64,000 bases of DNA from Acinetobacter brisouii CIP 110357 (GCF_000488275.1 NZ_KI530762.1:2016971-2080970), one strand, 5' to 3'; counted from the stretch's first letter, positions 50,472 to 59,510 are shown. Numbers and translations: made by a program. Notes: generated by a model from the letters alone, not told the origin.

Positions 50472-51832
50472 CACTTTGCCACTCCTGTCTGTGCTTCCTG
50501 CAAAACTGCATCAATTTGTGCCTGAATATTGCCTAAATAAGATTCAGGTTTAAAAATCATCGAAATTTCTGCTGTAGAAAAATTATTTTTAATGTCATCC
50601 AGTTCAGAGATCACGTCTTTTAAATGTTTTTGCTCAGCGACTGCTGTTTTACATGCGGCTTCCACCAGATGATGCGCATTTAAACGCCCCAGTTTTGGTG
50701 CCAGTGCCATCATGACTGCTTCCGCCATAATCAAACCTTGCGTGCATTCCAGATTGCGCTGCATGTTTTCGGTGTTGACTTCCATCCCTTCTAAAACATC
50801 CAAGGTACGTGACAATGCACCTGCGCAAAGCTGGAAAATTTCAGGCAATGCCAACCATTCGGCATGCCATGCACCTAAACTACGTTCATGCTCCTGAACC
50901 ATGCTCTGATACAGACTTGCCATCAGTACTGGAACGCGGTTTGCAGCTGCAAGTACCGATGCCGCTGCAACAGGGTTGCGTTTATGCGGCATGGTCGATG
51001 AGCCACCGCGACCTTTTGCGGTTGGTTCAAACACTTCAGCAATTTCGGTCTGCATCATCAAAGACCAGTCCCGCGCCATTTTGCCTGTGTTACCGACAAT
51101 CATGGCCAATACACTGGCGATCTCAACGATACGGTCACGCTCACCATGCCATGTGCAACTTGGTGTCGCCAAATGGAGCTGTTGGGCAAATGCTTCGACA
51201 ACTGCGGAACCCTGATCAAGCAGTGATGCCAATGAACCCGCTGCACCGCCGAGCTGAACAGCTAGTACGCGGGCTTTCATTGCCTGAATCCGATCCAAAT
51301 CACGTTTAAACGCACTTGCCCAACGAGCAAACTTGTGACCCAGCGTAATTGGCAAAGCTTGTTGTAGCCATGTCCGTCCAATCATCACCTGATCACGATA
51401 AACTTGTGCCTGCGTCAATGCCGCTTGGTAGTTTTGCTGCACGCTCTGTTCAACATGCTGCAACGCATCACGGCACTGTAAAATACAGGCGGTATCTAAA
51501 ATATCCTGACTGGTTGCCCCCCAGTGCACAAAACGTGAGGCAGCTTCATCTTGCTGTTTCACAATTGCAGTCAACTGTTTTACAAAAGGAATTGCGATAT
51601 TGCCTGCAAGCCCTGTCGCGGTTGCTAACGCATCAAAATCGATCTGTTCCAATGCTACTTTTTGTGCAATCGCTTCGATCGAATCTGCGGCAGATTGAGG
51701 AATTACCCCAACCTGCGCCTGAGCTTTTGCCAGTGCCACTTCAGCTTGAATCATGTAAGAAATCAAAGACTGATCACTGAAAATTTCAGTCACATCATCC
51801 TGATAAAATAAGCTGGCATATAACTGGCTCAT
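50471..51832 (-). CDS. pcaB: 3-carboxy-cis,cis-muconate cycloisomerase
   Basis: A 453-aa member of the fumarase/aspartase superfamily with the signature GGSSTMPHKRNPV near residue 283. It lactonises carboxymuconate. It begins 2 bp after pcaF and its end overlaps pcaD. Confidence 0.96.
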   Translation of the reverse strand: MSQLYASLFYQDDVTEIFSDQSLISYMIQAEVALAKAQAQVGVIPQSAADSIEAIAQKVALEQIDFDALATATGLAGNIAIPFVKQLTAIVKQQDEAASRFVHWGATSQDILDTACILQCRDALQHVEQSVQQNYQAALTQAQVYRDQVMIGRTWLQQALPITLGHKFARWASAFKRDLDRIQAMKARVLAVQLGGAAGSLASLLDQGSAVVEAFAQQLHLATPSCTWHGERDRIVEIASVLAMIVGNTGKMARDWSLMMQTEIAEVFEPTAKGRGGSSTMPHKRNPVAAASVLAAANRVPVLMASLYQSMVQEHERSLGAWHAEWLALPEIFQLCAGALSRTLDVLEGMEVNTENMQRNLECTQGLIMAEAVMMALAPKLGRLNAHHLVEAACKTAVAEQKHLKDVISELDDIKNNFSTAEISMIFKPESYLGNIQAQIDAVLQEAQTGVAK

Positions 51833-51834
51833 AC

Positions 51835-53037
51835 TTAAACTCGCTCAATAATCAAAGCAATCCCCTGACCGACACCGATACACATTGAACATAAGGCGTA
51901 CTTGCCGCCTGTCTGTTCAAGCTGGTTCAAAGCCGTAGTCACCAGACGCGCACCTGAGGCACCCAGTGGATGACCCAGTGCAATCGCACCGCCGTTTGGA
52001 TTGACGCGTGCATCATCATCTGCCAAACCAAGGTCACGGGTACAAGCTAACGCTTGTGCAGCAAAGGCTTCGTTCAGTTCAATCACATCCATCTGTGCCA
52101 AAGTCAGGTTGGCCTGTTTCAGTAATTTCTTGATCGCAGGTGCTGGTGCAAAACCCATGATGCGTGGTTCAACACCCACGGTAGTTGCCGCAATAATTTT
52201 GGCACGGGCTTTCAGTTCGTATTTTGTGATGGCTTCATCTGACGCAATCAAGAGTGCTGCTGCACCATCGTTAATGCCTGACGCATTGCCCGCAGTTACC
52301 GTACCTTCGGCTTTCACCACAGGTTTGAGTTTGGTCAAGGTTTCCAGCGTGGTTGCACGTGGGTGTTCATCGGTATCGATAACAATCGGATCACCTTTGC
52401 GCTGTGGAATGGTGACAGGCACGATTTCGTTGGCAAAGTAGCCTTTGGCTTGTGCAGCAGCAGTACGTTGCTGGCTGGTTAAAGCAAACTTGTCCTGATC
52501 TTCACGGCTAATGTGGAACTGTGCTGCGACGTTTTCCGCAGTTTGTGGCATGGTGTCCACGCCATACATTTCTTTGAGTTTCGGATTGATAAAACGCCAG
52601 CCCATGGTGGTGTCTTCAATCTTCTGGGTACGTCCGTAAGCGGTTTCCGATTTGCCCATCACAAATGGCGCACGGCTCATGCTCTCTACACCACCCGCGA
52701 TGATCAGATCTGCTTCACCCGCTTTGATGGTACGTGCTGCCATGGCAATCGCATCTAGAGATGAACCACAGAGACGGTTGATGGTAGTGGCTGGCACTTG
52801 GTACGGTAAGCCTGCAAGAAGCGATGACATGCGTCCGACATTACGGTTATCTTCACCAGCTTGGTTGGCACAGCCATAGATCACATCATCAACCTGTTGC
52901 CAGTCCACGCTTGGGTTACGCTGCATCAAGGCTTTGATCGGTAAAGCACCGAGGTCATCAGCACGAACTGAGGCTAGACCACCAGCATAACGACCAAACG
53001 GAGTACGGATGGCATCAACAATATAAGCATTTTTCAT
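51835..53037 (-). CDS. pcaF: 3-oxoadipyl-CoA thiolase
   Basis: A 400-aa thiolase that releases succinyl-CoA and acetyl-CoA. The nucleophile Cys90 is in TTINRLCGSSLDAI; the other catalytic sites are GHPLGASGARL and CSMCIGVGQG. It is separated from pcaJ by a REP-like repeat instead of the tight spacing seen elsewhere in the operon. Confidence 0.96.
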   Translation of the reverse strand: MKNAYIVDAIRTPFGRYAGGLASVRADDLGALPIKALMQRNPSVDWQQVDDVIYGCANQAGEDNRNVGRMSSLLAGLPYQVPATTINRLCGSSLDAIAMAARTIKAGEADLIIAGGVESMSRAPFVMGKSETAYGRTQKIEDTTMGWRFINPKLKEMYGVDTMPQTAENVAAQFHISREDQDKFALTSQQRTAAAQAKGYFANEIVPVTIPQRKGDPIVIDTDEHPRATTLETLTKLKPVVKAEGTVTAGNASGINDGAAALLIASDEAITKYELKARAKIIAATTVGVEPRIMGFAPAPAIKKLLKQANLTLAQMDVIELNEAFAAQALACTRDLGLADDDARVNPNGGAIALGHPLGASGARLVTTALNQLEQTGGKYALCSMCIGVGQGIALIIERV

Positions 53038-53068
53038 TCTTTAATCCTGTCCTGTTACATCACCTTTT

Positions 53069-53101
53069 CCCTCTCCTTTCAGGAGAGGGTTAGGGAGAGG
53101 T
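53069..53101. repeat. REP-like element, copy B, inside the pca operon
   Basis: A hairpin CCCTCTCCT..AGGAGAGGG followed by TTAGGGAGAGG is nearly identical to the copy at 26335-26367. It lies 1 bp from the pcaJ stop and fills most of the 65-bp pcaJ-pcaF gap. Confidence 0.75.
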
Positions 53102-53102
53102 T

Positions 53103-53756
53103 TTATCCCTGAGTCGCATCAATCAGTGTTGCACCCGTCATTGCCTGTAGCTCGTCAAAGCTTAAGCCTTCGACTTTCTCCAGCACTTTCAAACCTTCAG
53201 GTGTGACATCAATCACACACAGGTCGGTATAGATCCGGTCTACACATTTCAGCCCTGTCGCAGGATAAGTCAGTTCCGCCACAATCTTTGGTTCACCCTG
53301 TTTGGTCACGTGATCCGTGGTGATAAAGACTTTCTTTGCACCCACAGCCAAGTCCATCGCCCCGCCTACAGCAGGAATGGCATTTGGCGCACCAGTATGC
53401 CAGTTGGCCAAATCACCATTGGCTGCAATCTGGAAGGCACCGAGAACTGCGATATCAAGGTGACCACCACGCATCATGGCAAAAGAGTCGCCATGATGGA
53501 AAAATGCGCCACCTTTAAGCATGGTCACAAATTCTTTACCAGCATTGATCAGTTCAGGATCTTCTTCACCTTCTGCTGGTGGTGGGCCAAATGCCAACAA
53601 GCCATTTTCAGAATGTAAAAACACATCTTTGTCTGCTGGCAGGTAGCTGGCAATCTTGGTCGGTAAGCCAATGCCAAGGTTGACATAAGCGCCATCAGGA
53701 ATGTCTTGAGCGACACGTTCAGCAATTTGGTCACGGGTTAGTTTTTTATAGCTCAT
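53103..53756 (-). CDS. pcaJ: 3-oxoadipate CoA-transferase beta subunit
   Basis: A 217-aa subunit with the catalytic Glu in LHSENGLLAFG. It transfers CoA from succinyl-CoA to 3-oxoadipate as a complex with PcaI. AGGAG lies before the ATG, 10 bp after pcaI. Confidence 0.95.
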   Translation of the reverse strand: MSYKKLTRDQIAERVAQDIPDGAYVNLGIGLPTKIASYLPADKDVFLHSENGLLAFGPPPAEGEEDPELINAGKEFVTMLKGGAFFHHGDSFAMMRGGHLDIAVLGAFQIAANGDLANWHTGAPNAIPAVGGAMDLAVGAKKVFITTDHVTKQGEPKIVAELTYPATGLKCVDRIYTDLCVIDVTPEGLKVLEKVEGLSFDELQAMTGATLIDATQG

Positions 53757-53766
53757 GTCAGTCTCC

Positions 53767-54453
53767 TTATGCGCTTGTCAGTGGTGAAGTGGGTTCAACC
53801 TGAACCACATGCTGCACAAAGATGCCTGGGGTAATGATGTGTTCAGGATCGAGTGCACCCAGTTCAACCACTTCAGAGACTTGTGCGATGGTGACTTTCG
53901 CTGCCATGGCCATGATTGGGCCAAAGTTACGGGCTGACTTACGGTAAACCAGATTGCCCCAGCGGTCGCCCTGCTGTGCCTTGATCAAGGCAAAATCGGC
54001 ATGGATCGGATATTCCAGCACATAGTCTTTACCCTCGATATGACGGGTTTCTTTGCCTTCAGCCAGTAAAGTGCCATAACCAGTCGGCGTAAACACAGCA
54101 CCAAGACCCATACCCGCCGCCTGAATACGACATGCAAGATTGCCTTGTGGCACCAGTTCCAACTCGATTTTGCCTGCGCGGTACAGTTCGTCGAACACCC
54201 AAGAGTCAGACTGACGTGGGAAAGAACAGATGACTTTTTTCACAGCGCCCGCTTTGAGCAACTTGGCAAGACCATAGTCGCCATTGCCTGCATTGTTGCT
54301 GACAATGGTCAGATCTTTGATGCCCAAATCCAGCAAGCCATCAATGAGTTCGGCAGGTTGTCCTGCGGTGCCAAAGCCACCAATCATGATGGTCGAGCCA
54401 TCTTTAATTTGCGACAGAACCTCGCGAAATGAGGTCGCACTTTTATCTATCAT
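53767..54453 (-). CDS. pcaI: 3-oxoadipate CoA-transferase alpha subunit
   Basis: A 228-aa subunit with the CoA-transferase glycine loop IGGFGTAGQPAELI and NNAGNGDYGLAKLL. It is the first gene of the pca-qui supraoperon, divergent from pcaU. GGAG lies 7 nt before the ATG. Confidence 0.95.
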   Translation of the reverse strand: MIDKSATSFREVLSQIKDGSTIMIGGFGTAGQPAELIDGLLDLGIKDLTIVSNNAGNGDYGLAKLLKAGAVKKVICSFPRQSDSWVFDELYRAGKIELELVPQGNLACRIQAAGMGLGAVFTPTGYGTLLAEGKETRHIEGKDYVLEYPIHADFALIKAQQGDRWGNLVYRKSARNFGPIMAMAAKVTIAQVSEVVELGALDPEHIITPGIFVQHVVQVEPTSPLTSA

Positions 54454-54626
54454 TGGATAACTCCACTGTGCATCATAAAATGATTAATTGATTGGAACTA
54501 AAAATTAGGCAGGATGAAGTCCGTCACTTTCGACTTTGTTACCCAATCCCGAGTAATTTAATTAGATTTCCTTTGTCTGCTCATTTTTTATAATTTTCGC
54601 CTAAACATCTAGCAGTAAAATGCGTA

Positions 54627-54667
54627 ATTGTTCGATAATCATTTATATTGTTCGACTATCGAACAAT
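54627..54667. promoter_or_regulatory. PcaU operator: three ATTGTTCGA repeats
   Basis: ATTGTTCGA occurs at 54627-54635 and 54647-54655 (20 bp apart, two helical turns). Its exact inverse TCGAACAAT is at 54659-54667, so the last two form a perfect palindrome with a 3-bp spacer. A palindrome plus a direct repeat is the described PcaU site of A. baylyi. It serves both pcaU and pcaI. Confidence 0.92.
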
Positions 54668-54729
54668 AGTTATTATTTTGAACATCCTAGAAAATAATGC
54701 TTGGTCAAGCACTTTGTATGGTGAATTAG

Positions 54730-55554
54730 ATGGACAAAATAGAGCAAACCCCCAACAAAACGCTGCAAAACCCAGAAAATAAAAAAATAATTCGCCATGA
54801 AGATTTTATTGCAGGCATGGGCAAAGGACTGGCAATTTTGGAAAGTTTCGGGAATGATCGACATCGCTTAAATATTTCTATGGCAGCGGAACGTACAGGT
54901 TTGACCCGCGCTGCTGCACGTCGGCATTTACTGACCTTAGAGTATTTGGGCTATCTAGAATACGATGGACATTATTTTTATTTGGCTCCAAAAATTTTAA
55001 AATTTTCAGGTGCTTATTTAAGTGGTGCACCATTACCTAAAATTTCACAACCATTGCTTAATCTGCTGACTAACCAGACTTCTTTGATCTTTTCAGTCAT
55101 GGTACTCGATGGTTACGAAGCGATTACCGTTGCCCGTAGTGCGGCACACCAGCAAACTGACCGAGTCAATCCGTATGGCTTACATTTGGGAAATCGCTTG
55201 CCCGCCCATGCAACCTCTGCAGGTAAAATCTTACTCGCACATTTGGAACCAGAGCAGCAACTTGAGTGGCTAGAAAAATATCCCCTCAAGCGTTTAACCA
55301 AATATACATGTGTCGATAATGCTGAATTTTTGCAATTACTAAGAGAGTTAAAAGAACAGGACTGGTGCTACTCCTGTGAAGAGCATGAGCTGGGCGTACA
55401 TGCCTTGGCTGTTCCTATCTATAATGGTAACTCCAAAGCCGTTGCTGCACTCAATATTGTGTCACCGACCATGCGTACAACACGCGAGTATCTGATTCAG
55501 CATATTTTACCTTTGTTGCAAGAAACCGCACGGGAACTCCGCAATGTACTTTAA
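54730..55554 (+). CDS. pcaU: IclR-family regulator PcaU
   Basis: A 274-aa regulator with the N-terminal helix-turn-helix LNISMAAERTGLTRAAARRHL (quoted in part: AERTGLTRAAARRHL) and an IclR effector domain with RLPAHATSAGKILLAHL. It activates pca-qui with protocatechuate and represses itself. It is divergent from pcaI, with its operator between. GGTGA precedes the ATG. Confidence 0.95.
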   Translation: MDKIEQTPNKTLQNPENKKIIRHEDFIAGMGKGLAILESFGNDRHRLNISMAAERTGLTRAAARRHLLTLEYLGYLEYDGHYFYLAPKILKFSGAYLSGAPLPKISQPLLNLLTNQTSLIFSVMVLDGYEAITVARSAAHQQTDRVNPYGLHLGNRLPAHATSAGKILLAHLEPEQQLEWLEKYPLKRLTKYTCVDNAEFLQLLRELKEQDWCYSCEEHELGVHALAVPIYNGNSKAVAALNIVSPTMRTTREYLIQHILPLLQETARELRNVL

Positions 55555-55724
55555 GTACATTGATATCTGGCTATCCGATCTATCCCACACGATTTTTGAC
55601 TTCGTGGGTCTAGATAGAACCCTGCAAATTTAGCCATATCTTCACAATCAACTCCCCAAAACAACCCTGTTGCACTCGCAACAGGCATTTTTTGCTTACT
55701 TATAGACAGGTTTATTTTTATAAA
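55555..55724 (+). terminator. pcaU downstream region with terminator at 55666-55693
   Basis: A perfect 8-bp stem CCTGTTGC/GCAACAGG with ACTC loop is followed by CATTTTTT. A weaker inverted repeat, CCCAC..GTGGG, lies at about 55588-55610. Nothing else was found before the AT-rich array. Confidence 0.75.
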
Positions 55725-55923
55725 TTTACTTTTTTATTCTAAATAATGTACTTTTTAATAAAAATAAGTTTACTTTTTTTTAATTTAAAACTTACTTTTT
55801 TACATTAATACATTTACTTTTTAAATCATTTAAACTTACATTTTTATATTAATAACTTTACTTTTTAAATAGTTTAAACTTACATTTTTATTTTAAATAA
55901 TTTACTTTTTTATTAAAAAAAAT
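55725..55923. repeat. AT-rich phased tandem array, exact 44-bp period
   Basis: TTTACTTTTT starts at 55725, 55769, 55813, 55857 and 55901, exactly 44 bp apart. A second sub-unit beginning GTAC or TTAC starts at 55748, 55792, 55836 and 55880, also 44 bp apart. Unit lengths alternate 23 and 21 bp, about two helical turns, and each has a T-tract of five to eight. The units at 55813 and 55857 differ at only a few positions. A degraded tail follows to about 55950. The role is unknown; phased T-tracts predict bent DNA. Confidence 0.85.
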
Positions 55924-55969
55924 AAACGTTTTAACTTTTTAAATAGCACTATTTTCTCACAATTTATAT

Positions 55970-56329
55970 TCATGCATAAAACCGACCACGACGACGGCGC
56001 AAGCCTAAAACATGAATTGCCCGCACTAAAACAGCATACGAAACGCTATAGCCAAACTCTTTTTCAAACAATGGAATAAGATCACTAATATTTTGAAATT
56101 TATTATTTTTTACAAAGCTTTGAAAGGCTTCCCAGTCTTGAATATGTGCAGGTGCTCCCCGTTTTTTACTTGGTTTAGGTTGCAGGCTTCCTGTCTCTTC
56201 CTCAAGCTTGATCCATGCATCCAGAGTGACTCTAGAGATATTAAACTGTTTACATACAGCCACTTTATAATCAGTTTTCTTATAAGCATCCAAGGCAGCT
56301 TTTCTGATTTCAATTGAATATTTCGGCAT
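55970..56329 (-). pseudogene. Truncated IS630-type transposase (helix-turn-helix part only)
   Basis: A 119-aa frame with the IS630/Tc1 N-terminal DNA-binding pattern: MPKYSIEIRKAALDAYKK, then VAVCKQFNISRVTLDAWIK, a KRGAP linker, and a second helix-turn-helix ending VLVRAIHVLGLRRRRGR. The DDE catalytic domain is absent; transcription would run into the AT-rich array. GAGAG precedes the ATG, so a short DNA-binding protein could still be made. It may be a relic or the first frame of a split transposase whose second frame was lost. Confidence 0.7.
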
Positions 56330-56431
56330 ATTAACTCTCTCAAAAAAATATTAATGGCACACTTTATGCACAAATAAAAATATGTTTATATATTTCCCTA
56401 CAGGGATTATTATTGTTACAAGGATTAGATT

Positions 56432-57763
56432 ATGCTGCAAGATGATATTCATTTAAAAAAGTTATCGCTATGGCAAGTGATTGTGGTCGGGGTTGCTTAT
56501 ATGACACCAATGACCGTGTTTGATACTTTCGGCATTGTTTCTGGAACAACCGAAGGACATGTACCTCTAGCCTATTTGTTTGCATTGGTTGCCATGCTAC
56601 TCACCGCTTTTAGCTATGCTCGCTTTAGCCGCGTATCTGAAAAGCCAGGCTCAGCTTATACCTACACAGCGGAAAGCTGTGGTTCATCTCTAGGTTTTTT
56701 TGTCGGATGGTGTGCTCTTTTAGACTACATCCTGTTACCCCTGATCAATGCTTTACTCTGTGGTATTTATCTGGAAGCAATTTTACCAGGTGTACCTTAC
56801 TGGGCATGGGTGCTGATTGCCGCTAGTGTGGTTACTTTTATTAACCTTTTTAAAGTCAACTTGTTAGCTAACTTAAGCTTAATCTTTGTACTCGCACCTG
56901 TACTGTTAATGGTGTTCTTTGTTTACTTGGTCATTCATGGCGTGAGTAGCACTCAAGGCTCTGAACATGTTTTAACCCTTGCGCCACTGTTTCATGGAAA
57001 TACTCATCTACTGCCTCTTGTTGCTGGGGCATCCATTTTGTGTTTTTCATTCTTGGGGTTTGATGCCGTTACAACCCTGTCTCATGAAACCAAAGATCCT
57101 AAACGCAATATTCCACGTGCCGTAATATTAACAACACTGATTGGTGGTGTGATTTTCTTTACCGCAGCGTGGTTTATCCAACTGTATTTCCCAACCAATG
57201 CACAATTTAAACACCCCGATGAAGCACTCCCTGAAATTGTACTGTATGTGGGTGGTGCGCTATTTCAATCTGTATTCCTAACAGGGCAAATCATGAACAC
57301 CGTTGCTTCTGGCTTAGCCAGCCATGCTAGTGCTTCACGCCTGATTTACATCATGGGGCGTGATGGTATTTTCCATAAAAAAACCTTGGGCAGTATTCAC
57401 CCACGCTTTGGAACACCGCTTTATGCAACCTTGTTTATTGGACTTGTCTCTTTAAGTGCAATTTTCCTTGATCTTGCTCAAGTGGTAAACCTGATTAGTT
57501 TTGGGGCTTTAGTTGCCTTTACTGCAGTTAATTTTTCAGTCTTTATGCAATTCTATGTGCGTAACAAGCAGCGCCAAGGACTAAAAAATAAATTTTTTAA
57601 TGCCATACTCCCACTCATTTCTGTTGCCGCCATTGTGTGCTTATGGATGAACCTTGAAAAATCTGCACTGAGTTTTGGTGGCATATGGCTTGGGGTTGGC
57701 ATTATGTTCTTTATCTATAAAAAAGCAAAGAAACAATCAATTGCGATTAGCAATGCTTATTAA
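56432..57763 (+). CDS. APC-family amino acid/amine permease
   Basis: A 443-aa transporter with twelve helices. Helix 1 has VVGVAYMTPMTVFDTFG, and the motif FSFLGFDAVTTLSHETKDPKRNIPRA is the APC helix 6 signature. It resembles putrescine/polyamine and amino acid permeases such as PuuP. AGGA lies 7 nt before the ATG. It is followed 21 bp later by a PuuB-like oxidase gene, so the pair probably imports and oxidises one amine substrate. Confidence 0.87.
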   Translation: MLQDDIHLKKLSLWQVIVVGVAYMTPMTVFDTFGIVSGTTEGHVPLAYLFALVAMLLTAFSYARFSRVSEKPGSAYTYTAESCGSSLGFFVGWCALLDYILLPLINALLCGIYLEAILPGVPYWAWVLIAASVVTFINLFKVNLLANLSLIFVLAPVLLMVFFVYLVIHGVSSTQGSEHVLTLAPLFHGNTHLLPLVAGASILCFSFLGFDAVTTLSHETKDPKRNIPRAVILTTLIGGVIFFTAAWFIQLYFPTNAQFKHPDEALPEIVLYVGGALFQSVFLTGQIMNTVASGLASHASASRLIYIMGRDGIFHKKTLGSIHPRFGTPLYATLFIGLVSLSAIFLDLAQVVNLISFGALVAFTAVNFSVFMQFYVRNKQRQGLKNKFFNAILPLISVAAIVCLWMNLEKSALSFGGIWLGVGIMFFIYKKAKKQSIAISNAY

Positions 57764-57784
57764 TTCAATCAAGTGAGTATCAAA

Positions 57785-59203
57785 ATGCAAAAACTGGTTA
57801 ACAAACCTAACTTGCTGGAAGATGTTGAATTTAAAGTCAGTATCAACCAGTTGAGTGGCAAAGACTGGAACTGGGTAAATCCCAATAAGGCACAAATCGA
57901 GAGCCCTGCCAACTACTACGAAAGCTCTTTGGCCGAATGGCAGACTTTCGATGCACTCAATAGCGATACAGAATGTGATGTTGTCGTGATTGGTGCTGGG
58001 CTTTTGGGCTCGTCGACTGCACTGCATCTGGCGGAACAAGGTGTTGAAACCATCCTGCTCGACAAAGACCGTATTGGCAGTGCCGCTTCTGGACGCAATG
58101 GCGGGCAACTTACTCCTGGACTTGCACGCTGGGAAGCTGAAGAAATGATTGAACACTTTAGCTATGAAGATGCAAAGCGTCTCTGGAACTTCACTTCTGT
58201 TGAAGCCATGCAATTAATTGACAATATCGCTGCCAAATACCAGCTAAATTTACAGCGCAAACGCGGCCATATTACCGCAGCTGTGCATGAAGGACATTTG
58301 GTTGCCTTAACTCAAGGCTCAGATGCACGCAAATACTTAGGTGAAAACCACACGCATGTTGTCGGAAAACATGAGCTATTCGATCATGTCAAATCAGAAA
58401 GTTATTTTGGTGGGCTAATTGACCGTTTAGGTGGGCATATCCATCCGCTGGCACTCAATCGAGGCATTGCTTACGGCTTCTTGCAAAATGGTGGCACCAT
58501 CTACGAACGCACTGAAGTGACCGAAATTGAAGAACGTGATGACGGCATTTATGTACATACGGCTAATGGTACGATCAAGGCACGTAAAAGTGTGGTGATT
58601 GGGGTACATCATGCATCTTTCAAATTATTACCACAGCATAATCAAACCACGATTCCATTTTATACTTATGTGAGTACCACAGCACCACTCGAAATTGATT
58701 TAAGTGAACTATTACCAAGTGATCATCCTGTGTATGACACCCAGTTCCAAATTGACTACTATCGCGGAGTCAGCAAAAACCGTCTGCTCTTTGGAGGGCA
58801 AGGTACAGGAAGTTGCTGGAGCCCAGAAAAAACCTACCAATACCTGCTAGGACGCATTAATAGCGTTTTCCCGCAACTTAAGCAGGTTGAACTCGACTTT
58901 GTTTGGAGTGGTACAACTGATTTAACTGTAAATGGTGCAACTGACAGTCGTAAATTTGGCAATAAATTCCCGATTTATGCAGTGCATGGCTGGAGTGGTC
59001 ATGGTGTCGCACAAACTGTTCGAATTGGTAAAGCGATTGCTGATGATTTTGTTGGACACGCCAAAGATTTCGAAATGCTCACGCAAATTCAGCACAAAGA
59101 CATTACCTTTGGTCGGGCATTAGCGCCGCTGGTCATTCCTATGGCAAAAGGTGCTTATGGTTTAGGTGCAATCATGAACCCTGGCAAGATGGTTTCTTTC
59201 TAA
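57785..59203 (+). CDS. FAD-dependent oxidoreductase, PuuB-like (DAO family)
   Basis: A 472-aa flavoprotein of the D-amino-acid/glycine oxidase fold. The FAD motif VVVIGAGLLGSSTALHLAE is near residue 62, followed by GRNGGQLTPGL, which is typical of gamma-glutamylputrescine oxidases. GWSGHGVAQTVRIGKAIAD near the C-terminus closes the FAD site. The frame opens with a GTG at 57773; GTGAG there looks like the ribosome-binding site of the ATG at 57785. The other puu genes are absent, so the exact substrate is open. Confidence 0.85.
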   Translation: MQKLVNKPNLLEDVEFKVSINQLSGKDWNWVNPNKAQIESPANYYESSLAEWQTFDALNSDTECDVVVIGAGLLGSSTALHLAEQGVETILLDKDRIGSAASGRNGGQLTPGLARWEAEEMIEHFSYEDAKRLWNFTSVEAMQLIDNIAAKYQLNLQRKRGHITAAVHEGHLVALTQGSDARKYLGENHTHVVGKHELFDHVKSESYFGGLIDRLGGHIHPLALNRGIAYGFLQNGGTIYERTEVTEIEERDDGIYVHTANGTIKARKSVVIGVHHASFKLLPQHNQTTIPFYTYVSTTAPLEIDLSELLPSDHPVYDTQFQIDYYRGVSKNRLLFGGQGTGSCWSPEKTYQYLLGRINSVFPQLKQVELDFVWSGTTDLTVNGATDSRKFGNKFPIYAVHGWSGHGVAQTVRIGKAIADDFVGHAKDFEMLTQIQHKDITFGRALAPLVIPMAKGAYGLGAIMNPGKMVSF

Positions 59204-59236
59204 TTGCCAGTATTCTGTTTTACCCATAATAAAAAA

Positions 59237-59259
59237 GCCGCTATAAAAGCGGCCTTTTT
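59237..59259 (+). terminator. Terminator after the PuuB-like gene
   Basis: The stem GCCGCT/AGCGGC with a 5-nt loop is followed by CTTTTT, 33 bp after the stop. A-tracts on the other side may also serve the convergent acpP. Confidence 0.87.
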
Positions 59260-59273
59260 ATATCTACAACTTA

Positions 59274-59510
59274 TTAACCAAGTTTTTTAGTAACGTAGTC
59301 AATTGCAGATTGAACAGTTGTGATTTCGTTTGAATCTTCATCAGGAATAGTGATGTCGAAGTCATTTTCGAAAGACATAACAAGTTCTACTAGATCTAAA
59401 GAGTCAGCACCCAAATCATCTGTGAAAGATGCTTCGTTTTTGATCTCTTCAGCACGTAAACCTAATTGTTCAGCGACTGCTTGCTTTACACGTTGTTCGA
59501 TATCGCTCAC
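59274..59510 (-). CDS. acpP: Acyl carrier protein (GTG start)
   Basis: A 78-aa ACP. The phosphopantetheine Ser37 is in [12 protein letters not shown]. The frame extends 11 codons upstream to an ATG, but AGGAG is 7 nt before a GTG at 59510, which gives the standard length and the start [10 protein letters not shown]. The longer form would add [11 protein letters not shown], not seen in ACPs. It is the last gene after fabD-fabG. Confidence 0.96.
   Translation of the reverse strand: MSDIEQRVKQAVAEQLGLRAEEIKNEASFTDDLGADSLDLVELVMSFENDFDITIPDEDSNEITTVQSAIDYVTKKLG

Noticed and set aside
49853-53618. Several long opposite-strand frames inside the pca genes
   Set aside because: They mirror the codon bias of the real genes and lack families and start signals.
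55725-55950. CRISPR array
   Set aside because: Units have no unique spacers; the whole sequence repeats with a 44-bp period, so it is a tandem repeat.
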